Origin: Sphingobacterium phlebotomi
GTDB taxonomy: Bacteria > Bacteroidota > Bacteroidia > Sphingobacteriales > Sphingobacteriaceae
Assembly (NCBI RefSeq): GCF_008180195.1
Contig: NZ_VTAV01000009.1
Coordinates: 62,001-126,000 of the forward strand
Length of the DNA: 64,000 nucleotides
Direction: 5' to 3'
Positions 56,334-64,000 of the stretch are shown here, piece by piece. Below the pieces are notes generated by a model, which was given only the letters and a program-made list of their open reading frames with translations, was not told the DNA's origin and searched no databases. Every line of letters begins with the position of its first letter. The stretch's first letter is position 1. The position numbers and the translations under genes are program-made.

Positions 56334-57893
56334 CTATTTTGCATAGGCAACCGATCTTGTTTCACGAATAACCGTTACTTTGACTTGGCCTGGATACGTC
56401 ATTTCCGTTTGGATCCGGTTGGATATATCCGCTGCCAGAATCTCTGCCTGCGCATCAGAAACTTTCTCTGATTCGACCACGACGCGCAATTCGCGACCTG
56501 CTTGAATAGCAAATGTTTTTTCCACGCCTGGATAAGAAAGAGCAAGCTCCTCCAATTCCTTCAAACGCTTGATATAGCTTTCCACAACTTCGCGGCGTGC
56601 CCCAGGACGTGCACCTGAAATAGCATCACATGCTTGAACAACTGGTGAAATCAAAGAGGTCATTTCTATCTCGTCGTGGTGTGCACCAATGGCATTGCAA
56701 ACTTCCGGATGTTCTTTATACTTTTCGGCCAATTGCATACCTAAAATAGCATGCGGCAATTCAGGATTGTCATCAGGTACTTTTCCAATATCGTGCAATA
56801 GGCCCGCTCGCTTCGCATGCTTTACATTTAGACCGAGTTCAGCCGCCATGGTTGCCGCAAAGTTGGCAACTTCACGGGAGTGTTGCAGCAAATTCTGTCC
56901 GTAAGAAGAACGGTAGCGCATACGCCCAACCATTCGTATTAATTCCGGATGAAGACCGTGTATCCCTAAATCTATTGCTGTGCGCTCACCAATTTCAACG
57001 ATTTCATCTTCAATTTGTGTACGTGTCTTCGCCACAACCTCTTCAATACGAGCGGGGTGAATACGTCCATCAGTAACCAATCTATGTAATGACAAACGGG
57101 CTATCTCCCGGCGCACTGGATCGAATCCGGACAATATAATAGCTTCTGGTGTATCGTCTACAATAATTTCCACACCCGTTGCTGCTTCCAAAGCGCGAAT
57201 GTTCCGTCCTTCACGGCCAATGATACGTCCCTTTATCTCATCATTTTCGATATTGAAAATAGATACTGTGTTTTCAATAGCTGATTCTGTTGCTGTCCGT
57301 TGGATCGTTTGGATAACCACTTTTTTGGCCTCTTTTGATGCCGTCAGCTTTGCCTCATCCACAATATCTTTGATCTGCATGATAGCTTGTGAACGAGCTT
57401 CTTCACGTAGCGAGTTGACCAGCTGTTCTCTCGCTTCTTGAGCAGATAAACCGGCAATTGTTTCCAATTGTTTGATGTGTTGATTCTTCAATTGGTCTAC
57501 TTCTTCTGACTTTCTCTCGTTGAGTTCAATCAAATGGTCAAGCTTTTTATTCTTGGTATCCAATTCTTGCTTTTCCCGATTGATACTTTCCAATTTTTGA
57601 TTCAACGACTGCTCTTTCTGCCGAATCGTATTTTCCTTTTGTGTTACCGTGCTGTTTCGTTGGTTAACTTCTTTCTCATGCTCGGCTTTGAGTTGCAAAA
57701 ATTTTTCTTTTGCCTCTAGATTACGTTGTTTTTTGTGATGCTCAGCCTGTTTTTCGGCCTCTTTAATGATGCTTTCCGCTTTCTCCTGCGCCGTTTGCTC
57801 TTGCTTTTTGAAGACTGCCTGCAACAAAAAACGACCGATAACGACCCCTATAATCAGCGAAATTATAATCGAAATAATAGTAATTAAATCCAT
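56334..57893 (-). CDS. rny: ribonuclease Y
   Basis: A 519-residue membrane-tethered endoribonuclease for mRNA turnover. It has an N-terminal membrane helix (~3-25, [19 protein letters not shown]), a long Glu/Lys-rich coiled coil (~30-200), a KH RNA-binding domain ([20 protein letters not shown]) and the catalytic HD domain ([19 protein letters not shown], with the metal-binding His-Asp). The C-terminus is also normal. A candidate 6S RNA gene ends 42 bp upstream of its start. Confidence 0.96.
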   Translation of the reverse strand: MDLITIISIIISLIIGVVIGRFLLQAVFKKQEQTAQEKAESIIKEAEKQAEHHKKQRNLEAKEKFLQLKAEHEKEVNQRNSTVTQKENTIRQKEQSLNQKLESINREKQELDTKNKKLDHLIELNERKSEEVDQLKNQHIKQLETIAGLSAQEAREQLVNSLREEARSQAIMQIKDIVDEAKLTASKEAKKVVIQTIQRTATESAIENTVSIFNIENDEIKGRIIGREGRNIRALEAATGVEIIVDDTPEAIILSGFDPVRREIARLSLHRLVTDGRIHPARIEEVVAKTRTQIEDEIVEIGERTAIDLGIHGLHPELIRMVGRMRYRSSYGQNLLQHSREVANFAATMAAELGLNVKHAKRAGLLHDIGKVPDDNPELPHAILGMQLAEKYKEHPEVCNAIGAHHDEIEMTSLISPVVQACDAISGARPGARREVVESYIKRLKELEELALSYPGVEKTFAIQAGRELRVVVESEKVSDAQAEILAADISNRIQTEMTYPGQVKVTVIRETRSVAYAK

Positions 57894-57935
57894 TGTTATT
57901 ATATATATGTTATTTCTGTTTATTCAAAAAAAAAA

Positions 57936-58102
57936 CCGCAATTAAATGTAACAGGTCCCATGTATTATTAAACTTCGATTACACATGATTTGAGCAATTG
58001 ATCATGACCTAGATGGCTTTCGCAAAATGGCCTACATCTTGTTTTCGCTCGTGATATTGAAGCGTTAAGTTTAAAATAGTGACAACCCGAATTTAATTGC
58101 GG
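57936..58102 (-). ncRNA. ssrS: candidate 6S RNA
   Basis: A 167-nt segment between zapA and rny folds as one long rod. The ends CCGCAATTAAAT and ATTTAATTGCGG (57936-57947 and 58091-58102) pair perfectly over 12 bp. Internal pairs include GGT/ACC (57954-57956 with 58085-58087), TTAAACTT/AAGTTTAA (57968-57975 with 58067-58074), CAC/GTG, GAGC/GCTC and AGATG/CATCT near the tip, separated by bulges. On the minus strand the closing stem is followed at once by ten T residues, an intrinsic-terminator layout that fixes the strand. Position beside zapA, size and shape match 6S RNA, which binds RNA polymerase. No sequence search was possible. Confidence 0.65.
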
Positions 58103-58144
58103 CAAATTCGTCGTTATAAAGCTCTGAAATAAAGAACGATATAT

Positions 58145-58435
58145 TTATTTTCTAAAGAAATTGGTTAACATATCATCCAATTCGTGAACCTGCTCTTCCA
58201 ATCCATCCTCATGTTGCTGTGCGTTGCGCTCTGCCTTTATCATTCCTGTGGCGTATTGCAAAACACACATAGACAATAAGTCTTGTTTATCACGAACTGC
58301 ATAATTTTCCTGCAATTCCTTTATTTTTTCATTAATTAATTTCGCAGCGTATCTAATCACTTCCTCCTCTTCCGTAGCTACCCTTAGTGGATAAACACGG
58401 TCTGCGATATTTATTTTTATGGAAATTTCTCCCAT
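58145..58435 (-). CDS. zapA: cell division protein ZapA
   Basis: A 96-residue FtsZ-ring accessory protein. The N-terminal beta region (ISIKINIADRVYPLRVATEEEEV) and the C-terminal coiled coil (LLSMCVLQYATGMIKAERNAQQHED) match ZapA. It lies between a coiled-coil gene and the 6S RNA candidate, with pheT upstream, a conserved order in this phylum as far as I recall. Confidence 0.9.
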   Translation of the reverse strand: MGEISIKINIADRVYPLRVATEEEEVIRYAAKLINEKIKELQENYAVRDKQDLLSMCVLQYATGMIKAERNAQQHEDGLEEQVHELDDMLTNFFRK

Positions 58436-58484
58436 GTTTCTTGAGCTTAAATAACGTAACAGGTTTCTCCTTCTTCTCTCTGCC

Positions 58485-58793
58485 CTACTTCAACAAACCT
58501 ATACATCTGTCTATTTCTCTCACAAAATCGTTAATTTTTTGCTTTGTGTCAAGTATTTTTTCATTTATAGCTTCTTTATCTACCGCTGATTCGTCGAATG
58601 TCTTTGCAACTGCCAAAGCCTTAACCTTTTCCTCCAACTGCTGTACTTTGTCGGTACTCGTCTGAAATGCCACCTGTAACGATTGTACTTCTAGCTTTAA
58701 CAAATCATTCTCTTCCTGCAGGGCGTCGCACAACTGAATAAGATTCTTCGTCTTCTCGACGATAACATTCATTTGTGTAGATAGTCCAGCCAT
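58485..58793 (-). CDS. small coiled-coil protein upstream of zapA
   Basis: A 102-residue protein from the ATG at 58793 (MAGLSTQMNVIVEKTKNLIQL). It is almost entirely predicted coiled coil (DALQEENDLLKLEVQSLQVAF and KVQQLEEKVKALAVAKTF) with heptad Leu/Val spacing and no other domain. Its size and place between pheT and zapA suggest a ZapB-like or ZapA-partner role in division. That is inference from context. Confidence 0.75.
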   Translation of the reverse strand: MAGLSTQMNVIVEKTKNLIQLCDALQEENDLLKLEVQSLQVAFQTSTDKVQQLEEKVKALAVAKTFDESAVDKEAINEKILDTKQKINDFVREIDRCIGLLK

Positions 58794-58828
58794 ATAATCT
58801 TTTCGCAATTAATCGTTAAACGTATCCA

Positions 58829-61222
58829 TTAGCGCACTACAGCACCAATTTCTTGTTCAAAGTTAAGCATTAATTTTTTAATTATGGCGTCAATTTGTTT
58901 GTCATTTAACGTTTTTTCTTCGTCTAGCAACGTGAAACTTAAGGCGTAGGATTTCTTCCCTTCCGGAAGTCCTGTCCCTTTGTAAACATCAAAAATGTTG
59001 ATTTCTTTTAGTAATTTACGTTCGGTCTTCGTCGCTATTCGTGTAAGCTCCTCAAATGTCACCGCATCGCCTATTAATAACGATAAATCCCGTCGTACTG
59101 CAGGAAATTTGGAGACCTCTTTATATTTAATTGTATTCTTACGTATTACCTTACTAACCAGATCCCAATCAAACTGCGCAAAATAAACTTTCCCGTCCAC
59201 ATCAGCTTTTTTTAGATTATCCGCAGAGACAGAACCGAACGTTACCAAAACTTTTTGTCCTTTCTTATAATCCAATCCGTAATCGAAATATTTGCCGTCA
59301 GTTTCCTGCAGCTGCAATCCTTGTATATTCAAACGTTTGATTATAGCATCAACAGCCGCTTTTATATGATAGAAATTCGTCTTTTTACCTTTTAAACTCC
59401 AATGCTCCGCTATTTGATCTCCGGCGACACATAACGAGAGGTTCTGTCGCTCTTGGTACCCCTCTTCGGTTTTAAAATACGTTTTCCCATACTCAAAATA
59501 TTTAGCGTTCGGGTTTTTGCGCTTTTGATTGTAGGCAACGGTCGTCAATGTCGAAAACAACAGGTTTTGACGCATGGTATCTAAATCCGAACTCAACGGG
59601 TTAACCAAACGAACAGCCGTTTGTTCGTCTTCGACAAACGATAATTTCGTTAGGGAATTGTTCAATATCTCGCGATAGCCATTTCCTATCAATAAATCTG
59701 CAATCTGGTTTAACACCACTTCTTTATCCGGCTTTTCCGTTGTATTTAGAGAAGACTTAATCTGCGGGTTTAATTCGATATTGTTATAACCATAAATACG
59801 CAGTACCTCCTCGATAACATCGACTTCGCGTGTAACATCCACTTTATATGCGGGTACACTTACCGTAATTTCTTCACCGTTTTCTTCCGAAACACCAATT
59901 CCCAGTGCCTCGATAATTGCTCTGATCTCCGTATCGGATATTTCCTTACCGATCAATTGACGCACCCGACCATAATGAACCGGGAATACAAATGACGAAA
60001 CAGGGTTCGGATAGCTGTCCGTTACAGACGAAACGACCTTACCACCGGCGATCTCTTGGATCATCAGCGCCGCCTTTTGTAACGCATACATCGGCATATT
60101 GGGATCTGTACCGCGCTCAAAACGGAAGGAAGAGTCTGTTTTTAACCCATGGCGTTTCGATGTTTTACGCACCGATACGGCATCAAAATAAGCGGACTCC
60201 AAGAAAACACTTGTCGTTGTCTCGCTAACGCCAGAATGCTCTCCTCCAAATACACCCGCGATACACATCGGTTTTTCTGCATCTGCAATCACCAAATCTT
60301 CTGCGGATAGCTTTCTTTCTACACCATCCAACGTCACAAAAGACTCATTTTCATCGGCATAACGTACAATTATTTTATTCCCTGCAATCTTCGCCGCATC
60401 AAATGCATGAAGCGGTTGCCCCAAGTCGTGCAATATATAATTCGTAATGTCCACGATATTATTGATCGGACGCACACCGATTACATTCAATTTTTCTTTC
60501 AGCCAATCAGGTGATTCTCCTACAGTGATACCGGAAATAGTTACACCTGCATAGCGAGGAGCCGCCGTCGGTGCTTTTACTTCTACCTGTACACCAGTCT
60601 CCTTTCCTTCTTGAAAAGCAGCAACATCACTTAACGTATATGGTTTACGGGAATAAGCGGCTAAATCACGGGCCACACCTAAATGAGAAGCAGCGTCTGC
60701 ACGGTTTGGTGTTAACCCGATTTCATATCGGAAATCGTCCTGTATGTTAAAATAATCTTTCACACGAGAACCTACGACTGCATCAGCGTTCAGTTCTACA
60801 ATGCCGGCGTGTGAAGTTCCTAAACCTATTTCATCCTCACCACATAACATCCCTTCCGAAACTTCTCCCCTGATCTTCGATTTTGTAATTTTAAAAGGCT
60901 CACCATTGGTGGGATGGCAATTCGTTCCTACCGTCGCTACAATCACTTTTAGTCCTTCCCGCACATTTGGTGCACCACAAACAACATGCAATAACTCCGG
61001 CCCACCAACATCTACTGTTGTAATTTTCAATTTATCCGCATTTGGATGTTGCTCGCATGTCTTCACCTCTCCTACAACCAGACCTTCTAAACCACCCGGA
61101 ATGCGCTGCACCGTTTCTAACAATTCCACTTCCAGTCCGATATCCGTCAAAATCAAGGATAGCTCCTCCGGTGTCTTTTCTATGTTTATGTAGTTCTTCA
61201 GCCAATTATAGGAAATATTCAT
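58829..61222 (-). CDS. pheT: phenylalanine--tRNA ligase beta subunit
   Basis: A 797-residue subunit from the ATG at 61222 (MNISYNWLKNYINIEKTPEE). The frame extends 99 bases further, but that part is not family-like. Domains in order are a tRNA-binding domain (VGEVKTCEQHPNADKLKITTVDVG), the B3/B4 editing domain (INNIVDITNYILHDLGQPLHAFD), B5, the catalytic-like core and the C-terminal anticodon-binding FDX-ACB domain (KYKEVSKFPAVRRDLSLLIG). The length is normal. It leads the pheT, coiled-coil, zapA run on the minus strand. Confidence 0.96.
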   Translation of the reverse strand: MNISYNWLKNYINIEKTPEELSLILTDIGLEVELLETVQRIPGGLEGLVVGEVKTCEQHPNADKLKITTVDVGGPELLHVVCGAPNVREGLKVIVATVGTNCHPTNGEPFKITKSKIRGEVSEGMLCGEDEIGLGTSHAGIVELNADAVVGSRVKDYFNIQDDFRYEIGLTPNRADAASHLGVARDLAAYSRKPYTLSDVAAFQEGKETGVQVEVKAPTAAPRYAGVTISGITVGESPDWLKEKLNVIGVRPINNIVDITNYILHDLGQPLHAFDAAKIAGNKIIVRYADENESFVTLDGVERKLSAEDLVIADAEKPMCIAGVFGGEHSGVSETTTSVFLESAYFDAVSVRKTSKRHGLKTDSSFRFERGTDPNMPMYALQKAALMIQEIAGGKVVSSVTDSYPNPVSSFVFPVHYGRVRQLIGKEISDTEIRAIIEALGIGVSEENGEEITVSVPAYKVDVTREVDVIEEVLRIYGYNNIELNPQIKSSLNTTEKPDKEVVLNQIADLLIGNGYREILNNSLTKLSFVEDEQTAVRLVNPLSSDLDTMRQNLLFSTLTTVAYNQKRKNPNAKYFEYGKTYFKTEEGYQERQNLSLCVAGDQIAEHWSLKGKKTNFYHIKAAVDAIIKRLNIQGLQLQETDGKYFDYGLDYKKGQKVLVTFGSVSADNLKKADVDGKVYFAQFDWDLVSKVIRKNTIKYKEVSKFPAVRRDLSLLIGDAVTFEELTRIATKTERKLLKEINIFDVYKGTGLPEGKKSYALSFTLLDEEKTLNDKQIDAIIKKLMLNFEQEIGAVVR

Positions 61223-61538
61223 CTCTTGGAATCTTAATTTTAGGCACAAAGATAGCTTTTTTGGCGTGTTCGGTAAAGGGTTTTCTGTTGATGCTACCCA
61301 AAACGTTGATTTTTTTGGCACAAATACATACTATCAAGAGAGAAATTTGAACTTATTTTTAGTAAGAAAACAGTGTTTTAAAGCCACAAAAGTGTTTTTT
61401 TAACTAAAAAAATAGAAAACACTCGGTATAGAAGCGTATATGTTATGAGGCAAAAGTGATTAGCAATGAGCCAAAACGTATGCTCGATGGCTCATAAGCA
61501 GTTGGCCATGAGCCAGCGTGTATACAAAATAAGATAAC
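61223..61538. other. intergenic region upstream of pheT with repeated ATGAGCCA words
   Basis: About 315 bp of AT-rich DNA. Four copies of an 8-mer lie 20-22 bp apart: ATGAGGCA at 61445-61452 (one mismatch), ATGAGCCA at 61466-61473, its inverse TGGCTCAT at 61488-61495, and ATGAGCCA at 61508-61515. The spacing equals about two helical turns. The rest holds the pheT promoter region and no gene. Confidence 0.5.
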
Positions 61539-61766
61539 TTATATAATGATGAAGCAGAACACATCACCGATGAGCCTCCCTTTATATAAACGAAGCATTC
61601 GAATAGCTGCAGGTATCGTCATATTTCTAAATGCACGGCTCAGATTTCTGGTCGAACAGCCAAGCGCAGTAGCAATACGGTTGCGATCCAGATCGGGCTC
61701 CATATAATGTTCTAATATATACTCATACGCCCGACGATCGAGAATATCCAATCTCTTTTCCGACAT
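61539..61766 (-). CDS. solitary AraC-type helix-turn-helix ORF (75 aa), possibly truncated
   Basis: A 75-residue ORF whose middle reads DRRAYEYILEHYMEPDLDRN then RIATALGCSTRNLSRAFRNM. This is the first helix-turn-helix of an AraC DNA-binding domain, followed by RMLRLYKGR, where the family usually has R-x-x-x-A-x-x-L-L. The second HTH is missing, and the end (LIGDVFCFIII) is unlike the family. It is either a very short regulator or the broken start of an AraC domain. Divergent from the conserved protein at 61835. Confidence 0.5.
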   Translation of the reverse strand: MSEKRLDILDRRAYEYILEHYMEPDLDRNRIATALGCSTRNLSRAFRNMTIPAAIRMLRLYKGRLIGDVFCFIII

Positions 61767-61834
61767 AGGACTCCAAGATAGTGATTTTCTGTAAAAGAAT
61801 CCTTACTTTTAGGCTCTTTTTAGAGGAGAGAATA

Positions 61835-62569
61835 ATGAGTATAAGCAACAATAATAACAATCAGCAGGACAGTTTATTCGGGGACCTCGAAAAAACCATT
61901 ACCATCAATCAATTGATGGGTACTGCGTTTTCCGAGCGGGATGAGCAATGGCGTGATCAATTTCTGAATCATATCGATGGCGCAAACCTCAAGCTTGGTG
62001 AGCCAGAAGTAGCCATTAGCAAAGACGGTTTCCCTTATATTCAACTCCAGACGGTAAGCACTGGAGAAAGTTTTCAAGCTTTTGTTATCAAAAACCAACT
62101 AGATACTATATTAGAACAAGGCTTTGGCATCGCTATTAACGCACATTTGAACCAACCTGACTGGATTTTTTCTTATGGCGATCTAGTAAACCTTAAACTA
62201 AACGGTTCTTTTTACACCGATAACAAAGTATTTTCCGATCCGAAAGAATACTTGGGTATTGACAAAGACGAGAAAATTTTGGTAGGACAACCTTCTGAAG
62301 AGATTTTCCCTAATTTTCTTCGGAGACAGATTCGCGAGTTCTTACAATATTCCGGGATCAAAAATCCAAAAATCATGTTAATTGCACGGAATTACACCGA
62401 CGAGGAACGGGCATCGCAGGATTTAGTGTTCAATATCATACCTGCACAATTTCCTTCAGAGAAAGATTTCAACACCATCATGAATACCATACAATGGTTT
62501 TTACCCAAGCATTACTCCTTTTTCGGCGTGGATGAACTGGCCATCGAAAACGGATTTCAACCCCTTTAA
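61835..62569 (+). CDS. conserved hypothetical protein (244 aa)
   Basis: A 244-residue soluble protein starting at the ATG at 61835, preceded by a purine-rich AGAGGAGAG ribosome-binding site. It has a low-complexity Asn/Gln head (SISNNNNNQQDSLFGD). The body contains YIQLQTVSTGESFQAFVIKN, WIFSYGDLVNLKLNGSFYTD and FLPKHYSFFGVDELAIENGF. No signal, membrane helix or known motif is visible, and I do not recognise the family. The NUDIX gene follows after 20 bp, so they are probably co-transcribed. Confidence 0.75.
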   Translation: MSISNNNNNQQDSLFGDLEKTITINQLMGTAFSERDEQWRDQFLNHIDGANLKLGEPEVAISKDGFPYIQLQTVSTGESFQAFVIKNQLDTILEQGFGIAINAHLNQPDWIFSYGDLVNLKLNGSFYTDNKVFSDPKEYLGIDKDEKILVGQPSEEIFPNFLRRQIREFLQYSGIKNPKIMLIARNYTDEERASQDLVFNIIPAQFPSEKDFNTIMNTIQWFLPKHYSFFGVDELAIENGFQPL

Positions 62570-62589
62570 CAAAATCAAAATAAACTCAA

Positions 62590-63036
62590 ATGTATTTTAA
62601 CGTACGCGTTTACGGTCTATTGACTACAGACACCGAGGAAGTTCTTATTAGTGACGAAAAGACGCTCAATGTATCGTTCACTAAATTTCCAGGTGGAGGG
62701 CTTGAGTATGGAGAGGGTTTAATTGATGCCTTAAAACGGGAGTTCATGGAAGAATGCCAATTAGAAATAGATATTGTTCGCCATATATATACGACGGATT
62801 TCTATGAAAAATCCAGCTTTAATGACAGCCAGATTATTTCTATCTATTATCAAGTACAAGCGAAAAGTCCAATTTTATTCGATATAAAAACAAGCCCTTT
62901 TGATTTCTCCAGGGAAAAAAAACAGGAAAAAATAGAAGTATTTCGGTTTATGCCAATTGATAGTCTACAGGAAACAGACTTAACATTCAAAACTGACAAG
63001 ATGGCCTGGCATCAATTCAAAGAATTGATTTTGTAG
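62590..63036 (+). CDS. NUDIX hydrolase
   Basis: A 148-residue NUDIX pyrophosphohydrolase. The Nudix box G-x5-E-x7-REFxEE is present as GGGLEYGEGLIDALKREFMEE (shown in part: GLEYGEGLIDALKREF), with the metal-binding Glu residues intact. The substrate (a nucleoside diphosphate linked to X) cannot be predicted. It follows the unknown 244-residue protein with a 20-bp gap. Confidence 0.92.
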   Translation: MYFNVRVYGLLTTDTEEVLISDEKTLNVSFTKFPGGGLEYGEGLIDALKREFMEECQLEIDIVRHIYTTDFYEKSSFNDSQIISIYYQVQAKSPILFDIKTSPFDFSREKKQEKIEVFRFMPIDSLQETDLTFKTDKMAWHQFKELIL

Positions 63037-63061
63037 AGACGCAAGATTATGCGTCTCTACG

Positions 63062-63193
63062 TTACCGTAAAAAATACGCCAGTGCGATAACTACGATGAT
63101 ACCGACAATAATAATAATCAGATTTCGTTTACCATCATTATCTGATTCCGCACTTTTAAATTTATAGTCCCTTTTGAATTTATTTATGTCCAT
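63062..63193 (-). CDS. 43-residue single-pass membrane peptide
   Basis: A short complete frame from an ATG at 63193 to a TAA at 63062. It reads MDINKFKRDYKFKSAESDND then a basic GKRN and a continuous hydrophobic helix of about 18 residues rich in Ile and Val, ending ALAYFLR. A charged head, a clean helix and a basic end are typical of small regulatory membrane peptides. A purine-rich GGAGAC stretch lies about 9 bp before the start. It is convergent with the NUDIX gene and lies 155 bp beyond rlmH. No homologue is recognised. Confidence 0.6.
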   Translation of the reverse strand: MDINKFKRDYKFKSAESDNDGKRNLIIIIVGIIVVIALAYFLR

Positions 63194-63347
63194 AACAGTC
63201 TCCTTTTTTTATGGTGATGATAATAACTGTAAACCTAAATAAATTCACTTTTATATGCAAAAATGCAACGCATATAAAATGAATTTGCTTTAGCTCTCCT
63301 CTACCTTTGAAAGATGCTTAATAGAGGAAATTTACATAAAAAAATAT

Positions 63348-63821
63348 TTATTCGTGGTGATAGGGTTCTCCCCGCAAGATCGTAAATGCCCGATAAAGCT
63401 GTTCCACAAAAAACAAACGGACCATCTGATGGGAAAATGTCATTTTGGACAAAGAGAGTTGTTGGCTAGCCCGCTCATACACTTCTTCCGAAAAACCATA
63501 GGGACCGCCAATGATAAACACAATATGCTGAACGGAGCCAACCATTTTCTGTTCCAGAAACTTCGCAAACTCTACAGAACGAAACGTTTTTCCACGTTCA
63601 TCTAATAATACCACAAAATCCCCGTTGTTCAATTGCTTTAGAATAAGTTCACCTTCTTTAGTCCTTTGTTGTTCTTGCGTTAGGTGTTTTGCATTTTTAA
63701 TATCGGGAATAACGGAGATATCGAAATGTACATAATGCTTTAGCCGCATTACGTAGTTTTCTATACCCGTCTTGACAAAATTTTCATCGGTTTTTCCGAT
63801 ACATAATAACGTTATTTTCAT
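63348..63821 (-). CDS. rlmH: 23S rRNA (pseudouridine1915-N3)-methyltransferase RlmH
   Basis: A 157-residue SPOUT-class methyltransferase that modifies pseudouridine 1915 of 23S rRNA. It starts MKITLLCIGKTDENFVKTGI. The knot region with IVFIIGGPYGFSEEVYERAS and the C-terminal MTFSHQMVRLFFVEQLYRAF followed by RGEPYHHE are diagnostic. It is complete and of normal length. Confidence 0.97.
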   Translation of the reverse strand: MKITLLCIGKTDENFVKTGIENYVMRLKHYVHFDISVIPDIKNAKHLTQEQQRTKEGELILKQLNNGDFVVLLDERGKTFRSVEFAKFLEQKMVGSVQHIVFIIGGPYGFSEEVYERASQQLSLSKMTFSHQMVRLFFVEQLYRAFTILRGEPYHHE

Positions 63822-63887
63822 CTACATTTATTATTTTCATCCTGTATTTTCACATCAAAATTACATTTATTAATAAAATCAAGAAAA

Positions 63888-64000
63888 ATGAAGTTATTAA
63901 AAACAATTTCTTATGCCTGCGCACTCCTACTGTCGGTCAGTGTAAATGCACAAGAAAACGCGACACAAGACACGACAAAAATCTGGACTATTAAGGGTGA
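63888..64000 (+). CDS. start of a secreted protein, possibly DUF3078-type (partial)
   Basis: The frame is open from the ATG at 63888 to the window end. It encodes a signal peptide (MKLLKTISYACALLLSVSV, cleavage near NAQ) and a mature start ENATQDTTKIWTIKG. A short Thr/Asp-rich linker before a W-x-x-K-G segment recalls DUF3078 outer-membrane proteins of Bacteroidota. Only 37 residues are visible, so the family is a guess. Confidence 0.6.
   Translation, partial: MKLLKTISYACALLLSVSVNAQENATQDTTKIWTIKG

Noticed and set aside
1..64000. CRISPR array, prophage, integron or plasmid origin
   Set aside because: No regularly spaced direct repeats, phage structural genes, integrase genes or replication genes were seen. 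The only mobile element is the IS1182-type copy.

Overview
The window reads as chromosomal DNA of a Bacteroidota bacterium, most likely a Sphingobacteriaceae member (Sphingobacterium, Olivibacter or Pedobacter relatives). The supporting evidence is two SusC/SusD outer-membrane pairs, a type III glutamine synthetase, lipoproteins with a Cys-Ser-Asp-Asp-Asp start, TAnnTTTG promoter elements, a two-component HdrD/HdrB-like Fe-S module, and moderate-to-low GC with AT-rich, terminator-studded intergenic gaps. Genus assignment is inference. I saw no prophage, plasmid or CRISPR hallmarks.

Layout. 1-3.0 kb: a minus-strand run with a DUF4199 membrane protein (cut by the window edge), an acidic conserved protein, a dihydroorotase homologue whose catalytic residues are replaced, and the flavin prenyltransferase UbiX. 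3.4-11.4 kb, plus strand: deoxyinosine/uracil-DNA glycosylase, PurM, a retropepsin-like protease next to RimK (ribosomal S6 glutamate ligase), a membrane Fe-S/CCG pair, a large-subunit catalase and a DgkA-type kinase. 11.4-13.4 kb: a VOC protein, two decayed gene fragments (AHSA1-like and hemin-degrading-factor-like), an AT-rich block of nested inverted repeats, and a tRNA-Leu(GAG). 13.4-17.8 kb: Ppx/GppA phosphatase, agmatinase-family enzyme, another VOC protein, an HU protein, a GC-rich structured intergenic block and an XRE regulator. 17.8-29.3 kb: two divergently arranged SusCD pairs sharing a perfect 18-bp palindrome, then an IS1182-family element lodged between two convergent genes. 29.3-40.4 kb: TPR protein, Lon, RNase HI, SIMPL protein, a frameshifted S9 peptidase, glutamine synthetase III and a DUF6807/PmoA-like protein. 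40.5-48.7 kb: small redox and DJ-1 proteins, a TPR histidine kinase with a response regulator broken by a 7-bp tandem duplication, an AraC regulator, 1-pyrroline-5-carboxylate dehydrogenase and a small membrane protein. 48.7-56.2 kb: a complete metal-type RND efflux system (CusA/CzcA, adaptor, TolC-like) with its own two-component system, all on the minus strand. 56.3-61.2 kb: RNase Y, a candidate 6S RNA, ZapA, a coiled-coil protein and PheT. 61.5-64 kb: a solitary AraC-type helix-turn-helix ORF, a conserved protein, a NUDIX hydrolase, a 43-residue membrane peptide, RlmH and the start of a secreted protein.

How the parts fit. Much of the window is housekeeping (PurM, Lon, RNase HI, RNase Y, PheT, ZapA, RlmH, HU, glutamine synthetase). 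The accessory elements are the two nutrient-import SusCD pairs, which have no adjacent degradative enzymes; the metal-efflux/two-component cluster; the insertion sequence; and a zone of gene decay and structured repeats at 12.3-13.3 kb. Two single-event frameshifts within 9 kb (S9 peptidase and response regulator) could be real inactivations, a slipped-strand switch, or assembly errors.

Most noteworthy non-coding signals: a 167-nt rod-shaped RNA candidate with a perfect 12-bp closing stem followed by ten T residues between zapA and rny (likely 6S RNA); nested inverted repeats at 12924-13139; a structured GC-rich block at 16891-17065; the SusC/SusC palindrome at 22768-22785; a 24-bp REP-like palindrome at 46338-46361; and four copies of an 8-mer spaced about 21 bp at 61445-61515.
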